Shown piece by piece: positions 1-9,433 of a stretch of DNA of 46,468 bases (the stretch's first letter is position 1; each line of letters starts with the position of its first letter). The position numbers and the translations under genes were made by a program. Source of the DNA: an uncultured Clostridia bacterium (GTDB taxonomy: Bacteria; Bacillota; Clostridia; Oscillospirales; Acutalibacteraceae); the NCBI GenBank assembly GCA_947589485.1, contig CANQBK010000006.1, positions 1 to 46,468 on the forward strand, given 5' to 3'. Below the pieces are notes generated by a model. It was given only the letters and a program-made list of their open reading frames with translations. It had not been told where the DNA came from and did no database searches.

Positions 1-70
1 CATTAATCAAATTGAGATTGTAAAGAAATTCTTCTTCAGATATACTGCCTTTTTCATAAGAAAACAACAA
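1..70 (-). CDS. 5' end of an unidentified gene, cut by the left window edge
   Basis: Only the first 23 codons are inside the window. The frame starts at a TTG (68-70) six bases after a strong GAGGAGGG ribosome-binding site and stays open to the edge, reading LLFSYEKGSISEEEFLYNL and so on. The alternative ATG at 55-57 lies in a frame that hits a stop after 16 codons, so TTG is preferred. The acidic, helix-like sequence gives no family. It lies downstream of hairpin copy A and belongs to the same leftward element block as ssb. Existence is moderately sure, function unknown. Confidence 0.5.
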   Translation of the reverse strand, partial: MLFSYEKGSISEEEFLYNLNLIN

Positions 71-97
71 TGTTATCCCTCCTCATTTTTTATCTTT

Positions 98-271
98 CTA
101 CTTCTGCCCCGGTGGGGCAAAAGTGGATTCGATATGCGGATAATTTTTGTTGCTCACCTGTGTTGCATATTTATCAATTTCATAAGCGGCGTATTTTTCT
201 ACGGAAATTCCGATTCTTTCAAATGCAATTCTCCCGCAGGAGATCCCATCAAATAAACTTAGTACAGTCAC
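98..271 (-). pseudogene. truncated C5-cytosine DNA methyltransferase (N-terminal 57 residues only)
   Basis: The frame begins at a GTG (269-271), 15 bases after the ssb stop and in the same frame as ssb. It reads MTVLSLFDGISCGRIAFERI, then EKYAAYEIDKYA and NKNYPHIE. This is the SAM-binding start of Dcm-type C5 methylases: motif I is LSLFDGISCG and the EID that follows is typical. Full-length enzymes of this kind have about 300 or more residues. Here the homology stops after NYPHIE, and ten unrelated residues lead to a TAG inside hairpin copy A. The PCQ catalytic motif and the target-recognition region are absent, so no activity is expected. The family call rests on remembered motifs. The truncation is visible directly. 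Confidence 0.75.
100..124 (-). repeat. GC-rich hairpin, copy A of four
   Basis: Arms of 11 bases (ACTTCTGCCCC and GGGGCAAAAGT on the plus strand) surround a GGT loop. The single non-Watson-Crick position becomes a G-U pair in minus-strand RNA. The hairpin overlaps the stop of the truncated methylase and lies 19 bases upstream of the GAGGAGGG site of the next gene. No U-run follows, so it is not an ordinary terminator. Confidence 0.8.
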
Positions 272-286
272 AATGCTTACCGTTAA

Positions 287-712
287 TTAAAATGGCAGAT
301 CTTCATCATGAGGTACGTCCTCGAAGTCGGGCTGCTCGGTCTGCTTTTCATCGGGGGTATTACTTGATTCAGATGTTGCGGTGTCTTGCTCTCTGTCTTT
401 TCGTTCAACAAATTCAAGCCTGTCTGCATAGACTTCAAATGTATAGCGTTTAATGCCGTTGTTGTCCATATATGAGCCTGTGCGGACAGATCCTTGAATA
501 CCTATACGTTGACCTTTGCTGAAATACTTGCACAGAAATTCGGCTGAATTTCGCCAAACAACAACGTTGATGAAGTCAGCCTGTTTTTCCTCACCCTGCT
601 TTGTATATGCTCTGTCAACCGCTATCATAAATCTTGACACAGCTATGCCCGATTGGGTATGCTTCAGCTCAGGGTCGGCAGTTAGTCTTCCTACTAATGC
701 AACAATATTCAT
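287..712 (-). CDS. ssb: single-stranded DNA-binding protein
   Basis: This 141-residue protein coats single-stranded DNA during transfer and replication of the element. The N-terminal OB fold is clear: MNIVALVGRLTADPEL, FINVVVW, and GQRIGIQGSVRTGSY. A polar linker follows (residues about 110-135), and the acidic tail ends in DEDLPF, the usual docking motif for replication partners. An AGGAG site stands in front of the ATG, and the macro-domain gene ends one base upstream, so the two are probably co-translated. The length is slightly short of chromosomal SSBs, and its place beside the element helicase suggests an element-borne copy. Confidence 0.95.
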   Translation of the reverse strand: MNIVALVGRLTADPELKHTQSGIAVSRFMIAVDRAYTKQGEEKQADFINVVVWRNSAEFLCKYFSKGQRIGIQGSVRTGSYMDNNGIKRYTFEVYADRLEFVERKDREQDTATSESSNTPDEKQTEQPDFEDVPHDEDLPF

Positions 713-713
713 G

Positions 714-1217
714 TTAAAACATCTCCTTATCTTTGATATATATTAAAAATTGTTTTTGGCTGTTTTTAAAAAACCTTTCAAAAATCTTCAGAACCTCCGT
801 TTGGGGAAGTCCTCCTGTTCCGCAGCCGAGCATTGGTATGGCAACGCTGTCAATGCTCAGAAACTCGGTAACCCTTAATATTTCCGGAACAAGCTTCTCT
901 ACTGTTTCCATATGTGCTTTACTGCCGGGAAAACGCATTGTAACGGCATGAATAATATGCCGGGTATTCAAGAACGGGGCTTCCGTGCAAAAGACAGTAC
1001 CGGGGCGAAAGCCGAGAAATCCGCCCCTTTCCCGGCACTCTGCTTTTGCAAGTATTTCAATCTTACCCCGGCTGAAATACTGAATGTTTTCGGCAACACC
1101 GCAATGCATTTCGTTTATGCATCTCTTGCCGCCCATATAGCCCTGACCGTTTGCAGAATTAACAACAGCGTCCGTGTCCGCAAGGGCAATATTTTCGTTA
1201 AAAATATATTCAATCAT
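714..1217 (-). CDS. macro-domain (ADP-ribose-binding) protein
   Basis: This 167-residue protein (ATG at 1215-1217) has macro-domain hallmarks: the N-terminal VVNSANGQGYMGG, and near the C-terminus VAIPMLGCGTGGLP, which matches the phosphate-binding loop. Family members bind or hydrolyse ADP-ribose adducts. The substrate here is unknown. An ATG-less upstream extension in the same frame (to 1265) would overlap the end of the 2716-residue gene by 38 bases, so the internal ATG is preferred; its GGTGAT site is weak. It overlaps the upstream gene slightly and is followed at once by ssb, so it belongs to the element operon. A role in countering host ADP-ribosylation defence is only inference. Confidence 0.85.
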   Translation of the reverse strand: MIEYIFNENIALADTDAVVNSANGQGYMGGKRCINEMHCGVAENIQYFSRGKIEILAKAECRERGGFLGFRPGTVFCTEAPFLNTRHIIHAVTMRFPGSKAHMETVEKLVPEILRVTEFLSIDSVAIPMLGCGTGGLPQTEVLKIFERFFKNSQKQFLIYIKDKEMF

Positions 1218-1227
1218 AAAATCACCG

Positions 1228-4200
1228 TCACTCTTTGCTCTGTATTGTATTTTTCGCTTGCTCATTAGAACGTTCCTGAGCTTGTTTTTTAACTTCTTTT
1301 TTTTGATAGGATAATATCATACCTTTCCCGAAATAATGCGTTCTCGGCTTTTCCTCGGCGTTTTGTAAACGTTTTGTAGCTTCTGCATTCAGTTCGTCCG
1401 TCAAAACGGAAAGTCTTTCCGCTTTCTCGGCAAGCTCCTGTGCATATTCAAAAGGCTGTGCAAGTATATCCTTAGCGGATTCAATGTCAATATCCGCCTG
1501 AGTGAGCTTCTTGCGTGCTTCATCAAGGTGCTTTTCAATGCCGATAGTCAGTTTTTCAAACTTATTAACATTGACAGAGGGCATTGTGCTGAGTCCAACG
1601 GAATATTCCAACTCACCCTTTATAATCCCTCTGATACACTCGTTATTCCGATCATAGGCAGCATGGATCTGAAAACCATATATCTCACCAATAGGAAATG
1701 TTCTGTCACGGTCTGTATAGACAATATCCAAAGCAGTTTTCAGTGCTTCGGCAGCTTCTTTTCTGTCAGTGTACATAGTACCGTTTATTGTCATGGAGAA
1801 AACAGGCTTGCCTTCCTCATCGAATGGAATCGCCTTGCATTTTTCAAAATCCTGCTCCAGTTTTTCTATCCTGACGCACATCTGTTCACGCTTTTCGGGA
1901 TAAGCTGCAACTTTATCTTCTAATTCGTAATGTGTATTACGATATTCTTTTTGGAAAAGATTAAGTTCTTTCACTCGATTTTCAAGCACAAGTTTTTCTT
2001 TTATTCGCTCATCACCGGTGCAAAGAGCTTTTATCTCGGAATATGTTAATGCTTCTTGGTCTACATCAGAGCAGGTTCGTGCAGGAGTTTTGGAAGTAAT
2101 AATTTGGCTAATAAAACTCTGCTTTGTTTCCAACAGTTGATAGGAGTAAGCGTCGAATGTACCCTTGGTGACGTAACGATAAAGATGTACTTTCTCGTTG
2201 ATATTGCCCTGTCTGACCATTCTTCCTCTGCGTTGCTCAAGATCAGACGGGCGCCACGGCACATCTAAATCGTGCAGAGCAATCAGCCTATCCTGCACAT
2301 TGGTTCCTGTTCCCATTTTTGCAGTACTTCCCAGAAGCACTCTGATTTCTCCCGAACGCATTTTTTCAAAAAGTTCAGACTTCTGCGTTTCTGTTTTTGC
2401 GTTATGAATGAAAGCTATTTCATTTGATGGTACGCCCATCTCCACTAATTTTGATTTTATGTCATCGTATATACAAAAGGTTCCAATCTCTTCGAGGGAG
2501 TCAATATCAGCCATTGATTTATCCTCGACTTTACTTTCATTGCCGTCGGTTTGACTTGGCTTTGGCACACCTAAATCACAAAAAATAATTTGTGTCATTT
2601 TTTCTGCTGCAGTGTCCTGCCAAATTTTAAAGACATTATTCACGCATTGATTGAGCTTGGTATTCGGGTTATCTTCGAATGTTGGATTTATCAATCGTGG
2701 GTCGAGTCCGACTTTGCGACCGTCACCAGTTATTTTTAGCATATTATCCTTATAAGGTTCTACGGCTCCTCTCTGAACATCGTCCGCTCTTGCTGAAAGT
2801 TCTTGAACCATTTCCTGCTGTAGCGGAGTAGGTTCCGCATAGATAACGTGCAGTTCGCAATCCGGAACAGGCAGTTTCAAGCTATCAGCCGTTCTAACAT
2901 CGGCGCACTGTTTGAACATTGTCATCAGCTCAGGCATATTGGCATAGCTTGCAATTCTTGTACGGGCTTTGAATTTATCGCCTGTCGGTGCAAGCTCATA
3001 ATCTGTTTTCTGCTTACCGAAAACAGATACCCAATTATCAAAATTCTGCATACCGTGCGTTGAAAGAAAATCATATTGTAAGTATCGCATCATCGTATGC
3101 AATTCAGTTATTGAATTGCTGACCGGCGTTCCGGTTGCGAATACCACACCTTTGCCACCAGTTTTCTCATCAAGGTACTGACACTTCATAAACAGTTCCA
3201 TTGCTCTCTGAGAGGTTCTGCCAGAAATACCCGAAACATTTTGTAGCTTAGTAACAGACATTAGATTTTTGAATTCATGCGCTTCATCAACAAACAACTT
3301 GTCAATTCCCAACTCCTCAAAGTACATTGTATTATCCTTTTTAGACGAGGATAGTTTTTCAAGCTTCTGCTGTAAGGATTTGCGTGTACGCTCCATTGCC
3401 TTAACCTGAAAGCTTTCTCCGTTCTGTGCTTTGAGTTCTGCTATGCCCTGTGTAATATCCTCAATCTGCTCTTTATACATTCTTTCCTGCCGTTCAGGAG
3501 AAATCGGTATCATACCAAGCTGTGAATGACCGATAATAACGGCATCATAATTGCCCGTGGCTATCTTTGCAAGGAGCTTGCTGCGGTTTTGCTTTGTAAA
3601 ATCCTGTTTTGTGGCAATGAGAACATTTGCATTCGGATAGAGCTTCATAAAATCCGCACCGACCTGTTCTGTAAGGTGATTCGGAACAGCAAATAAAGAC
3701 TTGCTGCATAGTCCTAACCGTTTACTTTCCATTGCTGTTGCGATCATCTCAAAGGTTTTTCCTGCACCTACACAATGAGCAAAAAGTGTATTACCGCCGT
3801 AAATAGCGTGAGCAATAGCATTTTTCTGATGTTGGTGCAGCTCGATACTTGCATTCATGCCATGAAATTGCAGATGGGAACCGTCATATTCTCTCGGACG
3901 AACACAGTTGAATTGCCTGTTATACAAATCGACAAGCATTTTTCTCCGTTCGGGATCCTTGAAAATCCAGTCCTTGAATTCTTTTTTGATAGCTTCTGCT
4001 TTTCGCTTAACAAGCTTTGTCGCTTCAATGTCCATAACCTTTTTATCCTTTGACGGATCATCAGGATCGGGGATAGTTTTTGTAATGTTCGGAATATGCA
4101 GATTCAGCACAGCTTCAAAAATGGTATAGGCATTCTTTACTTTTGTGCCGTAGGTCTTATCAGTGGTAACAGAATGATCTACAGATTTATTTGAAATGTT

Positions 4201-7200
4201 CCATTTGTTTGTATGGGGAGAATAGTCTATTTCGATATTCTTTCTTCCTCGCTGCTGCCATACAAAACGGGGAGGACGGTCGGCACGGTGTTCATCAGCT
4301 GTTTTGAATGTTTCATACATAAATTGCTGATAGATTTCTTTCGGAATCCAAGTTGCACCGCATTCAATGTCAATTTCCCCTGCCGTAAGCGGAGTGGGGA
4401 TAGCAGCTTCAAGAGCCGGAATATTCTCCGCAAAAGCACTGTTGCTTTCGGCAGCGTATTTTGCTGCACTAAGTTTTGCGTAAATGTCACCCGAAAGATA
4501 TTCCGAAGCAGCCTGATAAACGATATTATCATCTTTGGATATTTCAGGAACAGGGAAAATATCACCTTTCAGATCACTGATAATCGTCGTTTGCGGCAAA
4601 TCGGTCAGAGCTGACATATATTCAAGATCAACCTTGCCTTTTTCGGCAAGGGACAGAACAAGTGCTTCCTGCGGTGTATCCACCTTATCAACTACTTCGG
4701 GAACTCTGATTGTACGCTTATAGAAAATATCCGACTTCCTGATCAGCTTGTCCTTATCTATTTTATCCTCCAGTGAGAGCATAAGAGGGTAGGACGAATC
4801 ATCACGGAATAGCTGAGAATTGAAGCGGCTGTGCATAAGACCGTATTTTTTATAAAAGCTGTCATACTGCGTATTCAGCTTTTCTTGCAATGCCTTAATT
4901 CTGTCCTCTACATCGGGAGTAGTTTCCTGCTGAACAGCAAGCAGCCCACGCACAGTATCACGGATTTGTATGTATGCTTTGGCTCGTTCAATATTTGCAG
5001 GGGAATAAGAGCGTTTCCAACTCTCCCTCAGACTGACAACTTCGTTATCCTCAATGGTGTAAATGTTATTCTTATATTCAAAATAGCTGTAATTCCTGAT
5101 ACCATCGGGTATCTGAACTTCGCTGTTTTCCATCGGAATAACATATTGTTCCGTTGCATTGAAGGTTGCCTGAACCTTGCTGACTGCTTCGGGGAGCAGC
5201 TCAGACAAGCTGCTGTTTTCAAACGGTACACACATTGTATCGTCAGTTCTACCATACATTTTGTTTCCTTGCACAATCTCACCGAGAACCATTTCAGGAT
5301 GTTGTACAAAATATTCGTTGATTGGAAGTCCTGTGGCACTTTCTCCGATATTTAACCAATCGGGTATTTTTTCAGGTGGTGTCTGCCGTTTTTGCAAAAA
5401 TATAATATCGGCTGTCACTTCCGTTCCGGCGCTCTTAAAGGCTGTGTTTGGTAGTCTGACCGCACCGAGTAAATCAGCTTTTTCAGCAAGCTGTCTACGA
5501 AACGAGCTGTCACGCTTATCAAGCGTTCCCTTTGATGTAACAAAGGCTACAATGCCGCCGTCCTTGACCTTATCAAGAGCCTGCGTAAAGAAATAGTCGT
5601 GTATTTTTAGCGATTGTCTGTCATACTGCAAGCTGAAATCGCCAAAGGGAATGTTACCGACCGCAACATCAAAGCTACCGTTCTTAAAACTTGTTTTTTC
5701 AAAGCCTTTGATGTCAATGTGAGCTTCAGGATAAAGCTGCTTTGCAATTCGACCTGTAAGGCTGTCAATTTCCACACCAAACAGTTTTGATTGTTTCTGC
5801 ATTTCCTGCGGCATTCTGCCGAAAAAGTTACCGATACCCATTGACGGTTCAAGGATATTGCCGCCCTCAAAGCCGGAGTTTTGCAGGACAGTATAAATGC
5901 TGTCAATGATAACCGGGGAGGTATAGAACGAATCAAGTGTTGTTGCTCTTGCGGAGCTGTATTCGTCCTCTGTCAGCAAATCTCTTAATTCCTGATAATG
6001 CGGATTACTCTCCTTGAAAAACTCTGCAAGACCGCCCCAACCGACATAGCGTGACAGCGTTTCCTGTTCTTCAGGTGTTGCCTGTCTGCCCTCCGTTTCA
6101 AGCTCTTTGAGAAGTCGGATAGCAGCAAGGTTGTTATTAAAACGCTGCAAAGGTGTTCCCGAACCGATTTCACTGTCCGTAATGCGGAAGTTTTCAGGCT
6201 TCGGAGCATCTGCTGCTTCTTGTTCGGCGATTTGCTGTTGTTCGTAATAATCGGGATCATCGTATTCATTCAGATCGAGTGTAACGGTACCGTCAGGCTC
6301 ATTCTTTGTGGAAATGGTAGAGGTGACACTAAATGAAAGCTGTTCTGTCTTGATATGTTCATCTGACGACGGTTCAGTGATAGCAGCTTTGACAGGGGAA
6401 GACGGTGGCACATCTACATCGGAATCAATGTCAGGCTTTGGTAAAGAAGTTTCTTTGTTGGCAATAGTAGGGTTGACAATATTTCGGCTTTGATGTATAA
6501 TTTTATCAAAGTCAAGACTGTTTAAGCCCTTGGATGATTGTAGTCCAAGCACACTGAACAGGCTTTGACTTTTTTCTTTGCTTATAAAAAGCAGATTATT
6601 GGCGGCTATTACCCTGTTGATGTGCTTTTCAAAGTTTTCTCTTCCATAAACACTGGTGATAAAGTTACTGTCCATTCGCTGTAATTCATATTTTCCTTTT
6701 CCGTCAGGCTTTATGCTTGCGATAATAGGGTTATTATCCTTATCTATCTCCGAAGTAACAACAATGATACTGTCATTATGAGTCAGAGAATCGTAAATCA
6801 TTACAGGATCAACAAGTAATTCCGGCAGCATTTTGATTTGTTCTATATCTAATCCGTGGGCGTGAGTATGACTGTTCTTAGGTTTTAAAGCTTCTCGCAA
6901 ATGCTTTCTTGTGTACATCATTGGCAGCTGCCGACAACCAACATCAAGAAGTATCTGCGGAGTATCACATACTTTCAAATCACTGTAACGATCAACCTTT
7001 CCTGACAGGACATCATCCACCTGTTCGGCAAAGGTTCTTTCTTTTGGGTTTCTTTCAGAAACGGATACAGACTTTTCTTCCTTTGGCTGTATAGGTTGCT
7101 GTTTCTGCTTTTCGTTGACTTCCTGTGTTTCTTCGGCAGCTTCTGCTTCTATCGGAATATTGCTGTACGCATTTTGTTCTTGTAACTCCTGACCAGCAAT

Positions 7201-9378
7201 CTGCTGCTGCTCATAATAATCAGGATCATCGTATTCATTTATGTCAAATTGCTTTTGTGAAAGATATGCTTCTGCTTTCGGCAAATAATCCTCAAGTGTT
7301 CCTGTTTGACCGGGGCAGATAGGGTTGATATCAACGAGTACACCGCCGATTTCAATGTCAAGCTCATTGAATATATTAAACAGAGAATCTTCTTTAAGTG
7401 ATGAGTTGTCTATCTGAACAACAATATCTATATCGGATTGATTGCTTGACTCTAAGCCACGCGAACGAGAGCCATACAATACAACATCCCTGATTTCACC
7501 TGCAATATTATATTCTTCCATAGCCTCCTGCAATCTCTGCTCAACTTCAAGTTCAATGTCAGAAGCTGTCCTTCCACCTATAAGATGAAAACTCTCCATG
7601 GTCTTACTCTTAAATTCCGAAACAACAGCACTCTCAGTATATACCCTTTCTTTTGCTTCAAATAGTTTAGGATTTTCTTCCAATTTTTTTAATGTTAAAT
7701 CAAATACTTCTTTCCTTAGTTCACTGTTACGATTATATTCATTTAAAAATTCAACAGATTCTTCTCTTGACAATTTAGATTCAACTTCTCCTATCGTCAA
7801 TTTCGTAATGACATCAGATATACTTTTTTCAACTTCAATTAAAAAATTCGCTCTATCTGAATTAAAAAATGCATTTCGAAGTTTGCTGTTTTCCGTTAAT
7901 TGTTCGATAAAATCAGTAACAATTTTTTCTGTCGGTGGTATAGTAGTTGTTTTTTCACTCTCCGGAGCGTTAATTTCTACATTGGTAACCCTATTTTTCT
8001 CATGTTCCAATTTATTTCTTTCAATACGTTCTATTTCATTAAAAACTTGGTAAAACGTATCAAGTTCGTCCGAGTTAAGAATATTAATCAAATCAACATT
8101 ATTGTAAAGATTTCCAAAATGATCCGGGATCACTATTCTGTGCCAATTCGCTCCGTTTGTTTCTATGTAAACATCTTGACAATCGTCTTTCGGGACAACG
8201 CCATAATCCGCAAGTCGATTTAAAAGTGCAGGAGATGTTTTTATAGGAATTTCATATATACTCCCGTTTTCTGTTTTGAATGTTGAGTACTTTTGAATAT
8301 CATATTGTTCGTAATCAATCTTTGCAGTATCCGGGCGATATATTTCAAGTGAAAAATACCTTTCAAGTGCTTTTCTGTCGATGTGTTTGATTTGCGATAC
8401 AAAATCAATAAATTTATCGTAGCCATTATAGCCGTTCCCATTTATTATTTCTGGAATTTTTAGTATATTTTCAGCCGAAAATTCATAATCAATTACTTGA
8501 AGAATGCTTGCCGGAACGTCTTTCTCAATAAGTTGTTTTATACTTTGCTTTTGTTCCGAATTAAAACCCTTTAAATAGGTGATTTTTTCGAGCATATTCT
8601 CAACATCTATTTTATGCATATAATTTTCTATTGCTGTTGTGTCGGCAAAAAAATACTCACTTGTTGTGTTCAACTGACCATAAGTCTGCAGAAAAATCTC
8701 TGTTAATTTCTGTAATTGTTTAGTCGAATAACCTACGGTATTTTCAATCGTGAATTCTAGAATACTGCTGTAATTTTCATCGCGGTAATATGCACGATCA
8801 AACATTGGTTTGACAATTGCCCAATTTTCTTCAGATATTATTTCTTGACTTTCGCTAATCAAAGTATCTATATTCTTGATTCGGTTAGAGAAATTTCGTC
8901 GAGCATTAACAATATCATAAACAATATTCTCAAATACGGTTTTATCTTCATCATTTACTGTTAAAGTTGTGTTTCTACTGTTTGTTATGCCCGAAAAATG
9001 AATACCCATTTTGTTTAATTTTTCAGCGACTTTTAACGCTAAATCAGTATTCAAATTCTGGAAATGTCGATTTTTTATATCACGGTAAGGAGTATTACCG
9101 ATTATATGTGTTTTCGGAACATAATGTACGGGAGAATTTTCAAAATGTATGTCTTGGAAGAGAGAAAGTTTTTCAAGATTAACAACTTCTTTTTTGTCAA
9201 TAGCAAATTTAGCAATGGCAATCGTTGCTTTATCATCTTTAATATAAAAGCAATAGTTAAGCCCAGCTTCATCAAGAAATTTTGTTATATCTTGACTACG
9301 TTCCTTTTCAACTGTAAAAATACTTTTTTCGCTGTTCGGTGTAGCATCATTCCATATTTTGTTTCCATATAACTGCAT
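1228..9378 (-). CDS. giant conjugative-element protein: nucleotidyltransferase, adenine-methylase-like and SNF2-type helicase fusion
   Basis: A single 2716-residue frame. Residues 1 to about 600 show no recognised domain and are visibly more AT-rich in DNA. A nucleotidyltransferase-like motif follows (GSRSRG at 636, then SDIDIVV). Residues about 780-960 resemble the MuF-C-type domain also present in the next gene. Residues about 1090-1330 form an N6-adenine-methylase fold with ILEPSMGIGNFFG and a NIPF variant (1242) of the NPPY motif. The helicase half has Walker A GAGKT (1871), DEAH (2031) and motif VI around QRRGRMVRQG (2382). A coiled coil ends the protein. Methylase-helicase giants are typical of Tn1549-like elements; they probably act on DNA entering the recipient, which is inference. 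GGAGGTG precedes the ATG, just after hairpin copy B. Confidence 0.9.
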   Translation of the reverse strand: MQLYGNKIWNDATPNSEKSIFTVEKERSQDITKFLDEAGLNYCFYIKDDKATIAIAKFAIDKKEVVNLEKLSLFQDIHFENSPVHYVPKTHIIGNTPYRDIKNRHFQNLNTDLALKVAEKLNKMGIHFSGITNSRNTTLTVNDEDKTVFENIVYDIVNARRNFSNRIKNIDTLISESQEIISEENWAIVKPMFDRAYYRDENYSSILEFTIENTVGYSTKQLQKLTEIFLQTYGQLNTTSEYFFADTTAIENYMHKIDVENMLEKITYLKGFNSEQKQSIKQLIEKDVPASILQVIDYEFSAENILKIPEIINGNGYNGYDKFIDFVSQIKHIDRKALERYFSLEIYRPDTAKIDYEQYDIQKYSTFKTENGSIYEIPIKTSPALLNRLADYGVVPKDDCQDVYIETNGANWHRIVIPDHFGNLYNNVDLINILNSDELDTFYQVFNEIERIERNKLEHEKNRVTNVEINAPESEKTTTIPPTEKIVTDFIEQLTENSKLRNAFFNSDRANFLIEVEKSISDVITKLTIGEVESKLSREESVEFLNEYNRNSELRKEVFDLTLKKLEENPKLFEAKERVYTESAVVSEFKSKTMESFHLIGGRTASDIELEVEQRLQEAMEEYNIAGEIRDVVLYGSRSRGLESSNQSDIDIVVQIDNSSLKEDSLFNIFNELDIEIGGVLVDINPICPGQTGTLEDYLPKAEAYLSQKQFDINEYDDPDYYEQQQIAGQELQEQNAYSNIPIEAEAAEETQEVNEKQKQQPIQPKEEKSVSVSERNPKERTFAEQVDDVLSGKVDRYSDLKVCDTPQILLDVGCRQLPMMYTRKHLREALKPKNSHTHAHGLDIEQIKMLPELLVDPVMIYDSLTHNDSIIVVTSEIDKDNNPIIASIKPDGKGKYELQRMDSNFITSVYGRENFEKHINRVIAANNLLFISKEKSQSLFSVLGLQSSKGLNSLDFDKIIHQSRNIVNPTIANKETSLPKPDIDSDVDVPPSSPVKAAITEPSSDEHIKTEQLSFSVTSTISTKNEPDGTVTLDLNEYDDPDYYEQQQIAEQEAADAPKPENFRITDSEIGSGTPLQRFNNNLAAIRLLKELETEGRQATPEEQETLSRYVGWGGLAEFFKESNPHYQELRDLLTEDEYSSARATTLDSFYTSPVIIDSIYTVLQNSGFEGGNILEPSMGIGNFFGRMPQEMQKQSKLFGVEIDSLTGRIAKQLYPEAHIDIKGFEKTSFKNGSFDVAVGNIPFGDFSLQYDRQSLKIHDYFFTQALDKVKDGGIVAFVTSKGTLDKRDSSFRRQLAEKADLLGAVRLPNTAFKSAGTEVTADIIFLQKRQTPPEKIPDWLNIGESATGLPINEYFVQHPEMVLGEIVQGNKMYGRTDDTMCVPFENSSLSELLPEAVSKVQATFNATEQYVIPMENSEVQIPDGIRNYSYFEYKNNIYTIEDNEVVSLRESWKRSYSPANIERAKAYIQIRDTVRGLLAVQQETTPDVEDRIKALQEKLNTQYDSFYKKYGLMHSRFNSQLFRDDSSYPLMLSLEDKIDKDKLIRKSDIFYKRTIRVPEVVDKVDTPQEALVLSLAEKGKVDLEYMSALTDLPQTTIISDLKGDIFPVPEISKDDNIVYQAASEYLSGDIYAKLSAAKYAAESNSAFAENIPALEAAIPTPLTAGEIDIECGATWIPKEIYQQFMYETFKTADEHRADRPPRFVWQQRGRKNIEIDYSPHTNKWNISNKSVDHSVTTDKTYGTKVKNAYTIFEAVLNLHIPNITKTIPDPDDPSKDKKVMDIEATKLVKRKAEAIKKEFKDWIFKDPERRKMLVDLYNRQFNCVRPREYDGSHLQFHGMNASIELHQHQKNAIAHAIYGGNTLFAHCVGAGKTFEMIATAMESKRLGLCSKSLFAVPNHLTEQVGADFMKLYPNANVLIATKQDFTKQNRSKLLAKIATGNYDAVIIGHSQLGMIPISPERQERMYKEQIEDITQGIAELKAQNGESFQVKAMERTRKSLQQKLEKLSSSKKDNTMYFEELGIDKLFVDEAHEFKNLMSVTKLQNVSGISGRTSQRAMELFMKCQYLDEKTGGKGVVFATGTPVSNSITELHTMMRYLQYDFLSTHGMQNFDNWVSVFGKQKTDYELAPTGDKFKARTRIASYANMPELMTMFKQCADVRTADSLKLPVPDCELHVIYAEPTPLQQEMVQELSARADDVQRGAVEPYKDNMLKITGDGRKVGLDPRLINPTFEDNPNTKLNQCVNNVFKIWQDTAAEKMTQIIFCDLGVPKPSQTDGNESKVEDKSMADIDSLEEIGTFCIYDDIKSKLVEMGVPSNEIAFIHNAKTETQKSELFEKMRSGEIRVLLGSTAKMGTGTNVQDRLIALHDLDVPWRPSDLEQRRGRMVRQGNINEKVHLYRYVTKGTFDAYSYQLLETKQSFISQIITSKTPARTCSDVDQEALTYSEIKALCTGDERIKEKLVLENRVKELNLFQKEYRNTHYELEDKVAAYPEKREQMCVRIEKLEQDFEKCKAIPFDEEGKPVFSMTINGTMYTDRKEAAEALKTALDIVYTDRDRTFPIGEIYGFQIHAAYDRNNECIRGIIKGELEYSVGLSTMPSVNVNKFEKLTIGIEKHLDEARKKLTQADIDIESAKDILAQPFEYAQELAEKAERLSVLTDELNAEATKRLQNAEEKPRTHYFGKGMILSYQKKEVKKQAQERSNEQAKNTIQSKE
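6228..7239 (-). repeat. duplicated coding segment flanking the MuF-C-like cassette
   Basis: Two near-identical 43-base stretches (6228-6270 and 7197-7239) each encode NEYDDPDYYEQQQIA, at residues about 1037 and 714. They are 969 bases apart, an exact multiple of three, so recombination between them would remove 323 residues in frame. The segment between them holds the MuF-C-like domain. Confidence 0.85.
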
Positions 9379-9399
9379 TATGATTTATTTCACCTCCGA

Positions 9400-9422
9400 C
9401 TTTTGCCCCAATGGGGCAAAAG
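9400..9422 (-). repeat. GC-rich hairpin, copy B of four
   Basis: Perfect 10-base arms (CTTTTGCCCC and GGGGCAAAAG) with an AAT loop lie in the 55-base gap before the giant gene. In minus-strand RNA the hairpin is followed after two bases by GGAGGTG, the ribosome-binding site of that gene. There is no U-run. Confidence 0.9.
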
Positions 9423-9433
9423 CAGTCTATAAT

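Noticed and set aside
4213-5596. Long plus-strand frames inside the giant gene
   Set aside because: They are antisense to the conserved methylase-helicase region and resemble no protein family.
9400-9422. GC-rich hairpins as intrinsic terminators
   Set aside because: No T-run follows on either strand, and the ribosome-binding site of the next gene follows at once.
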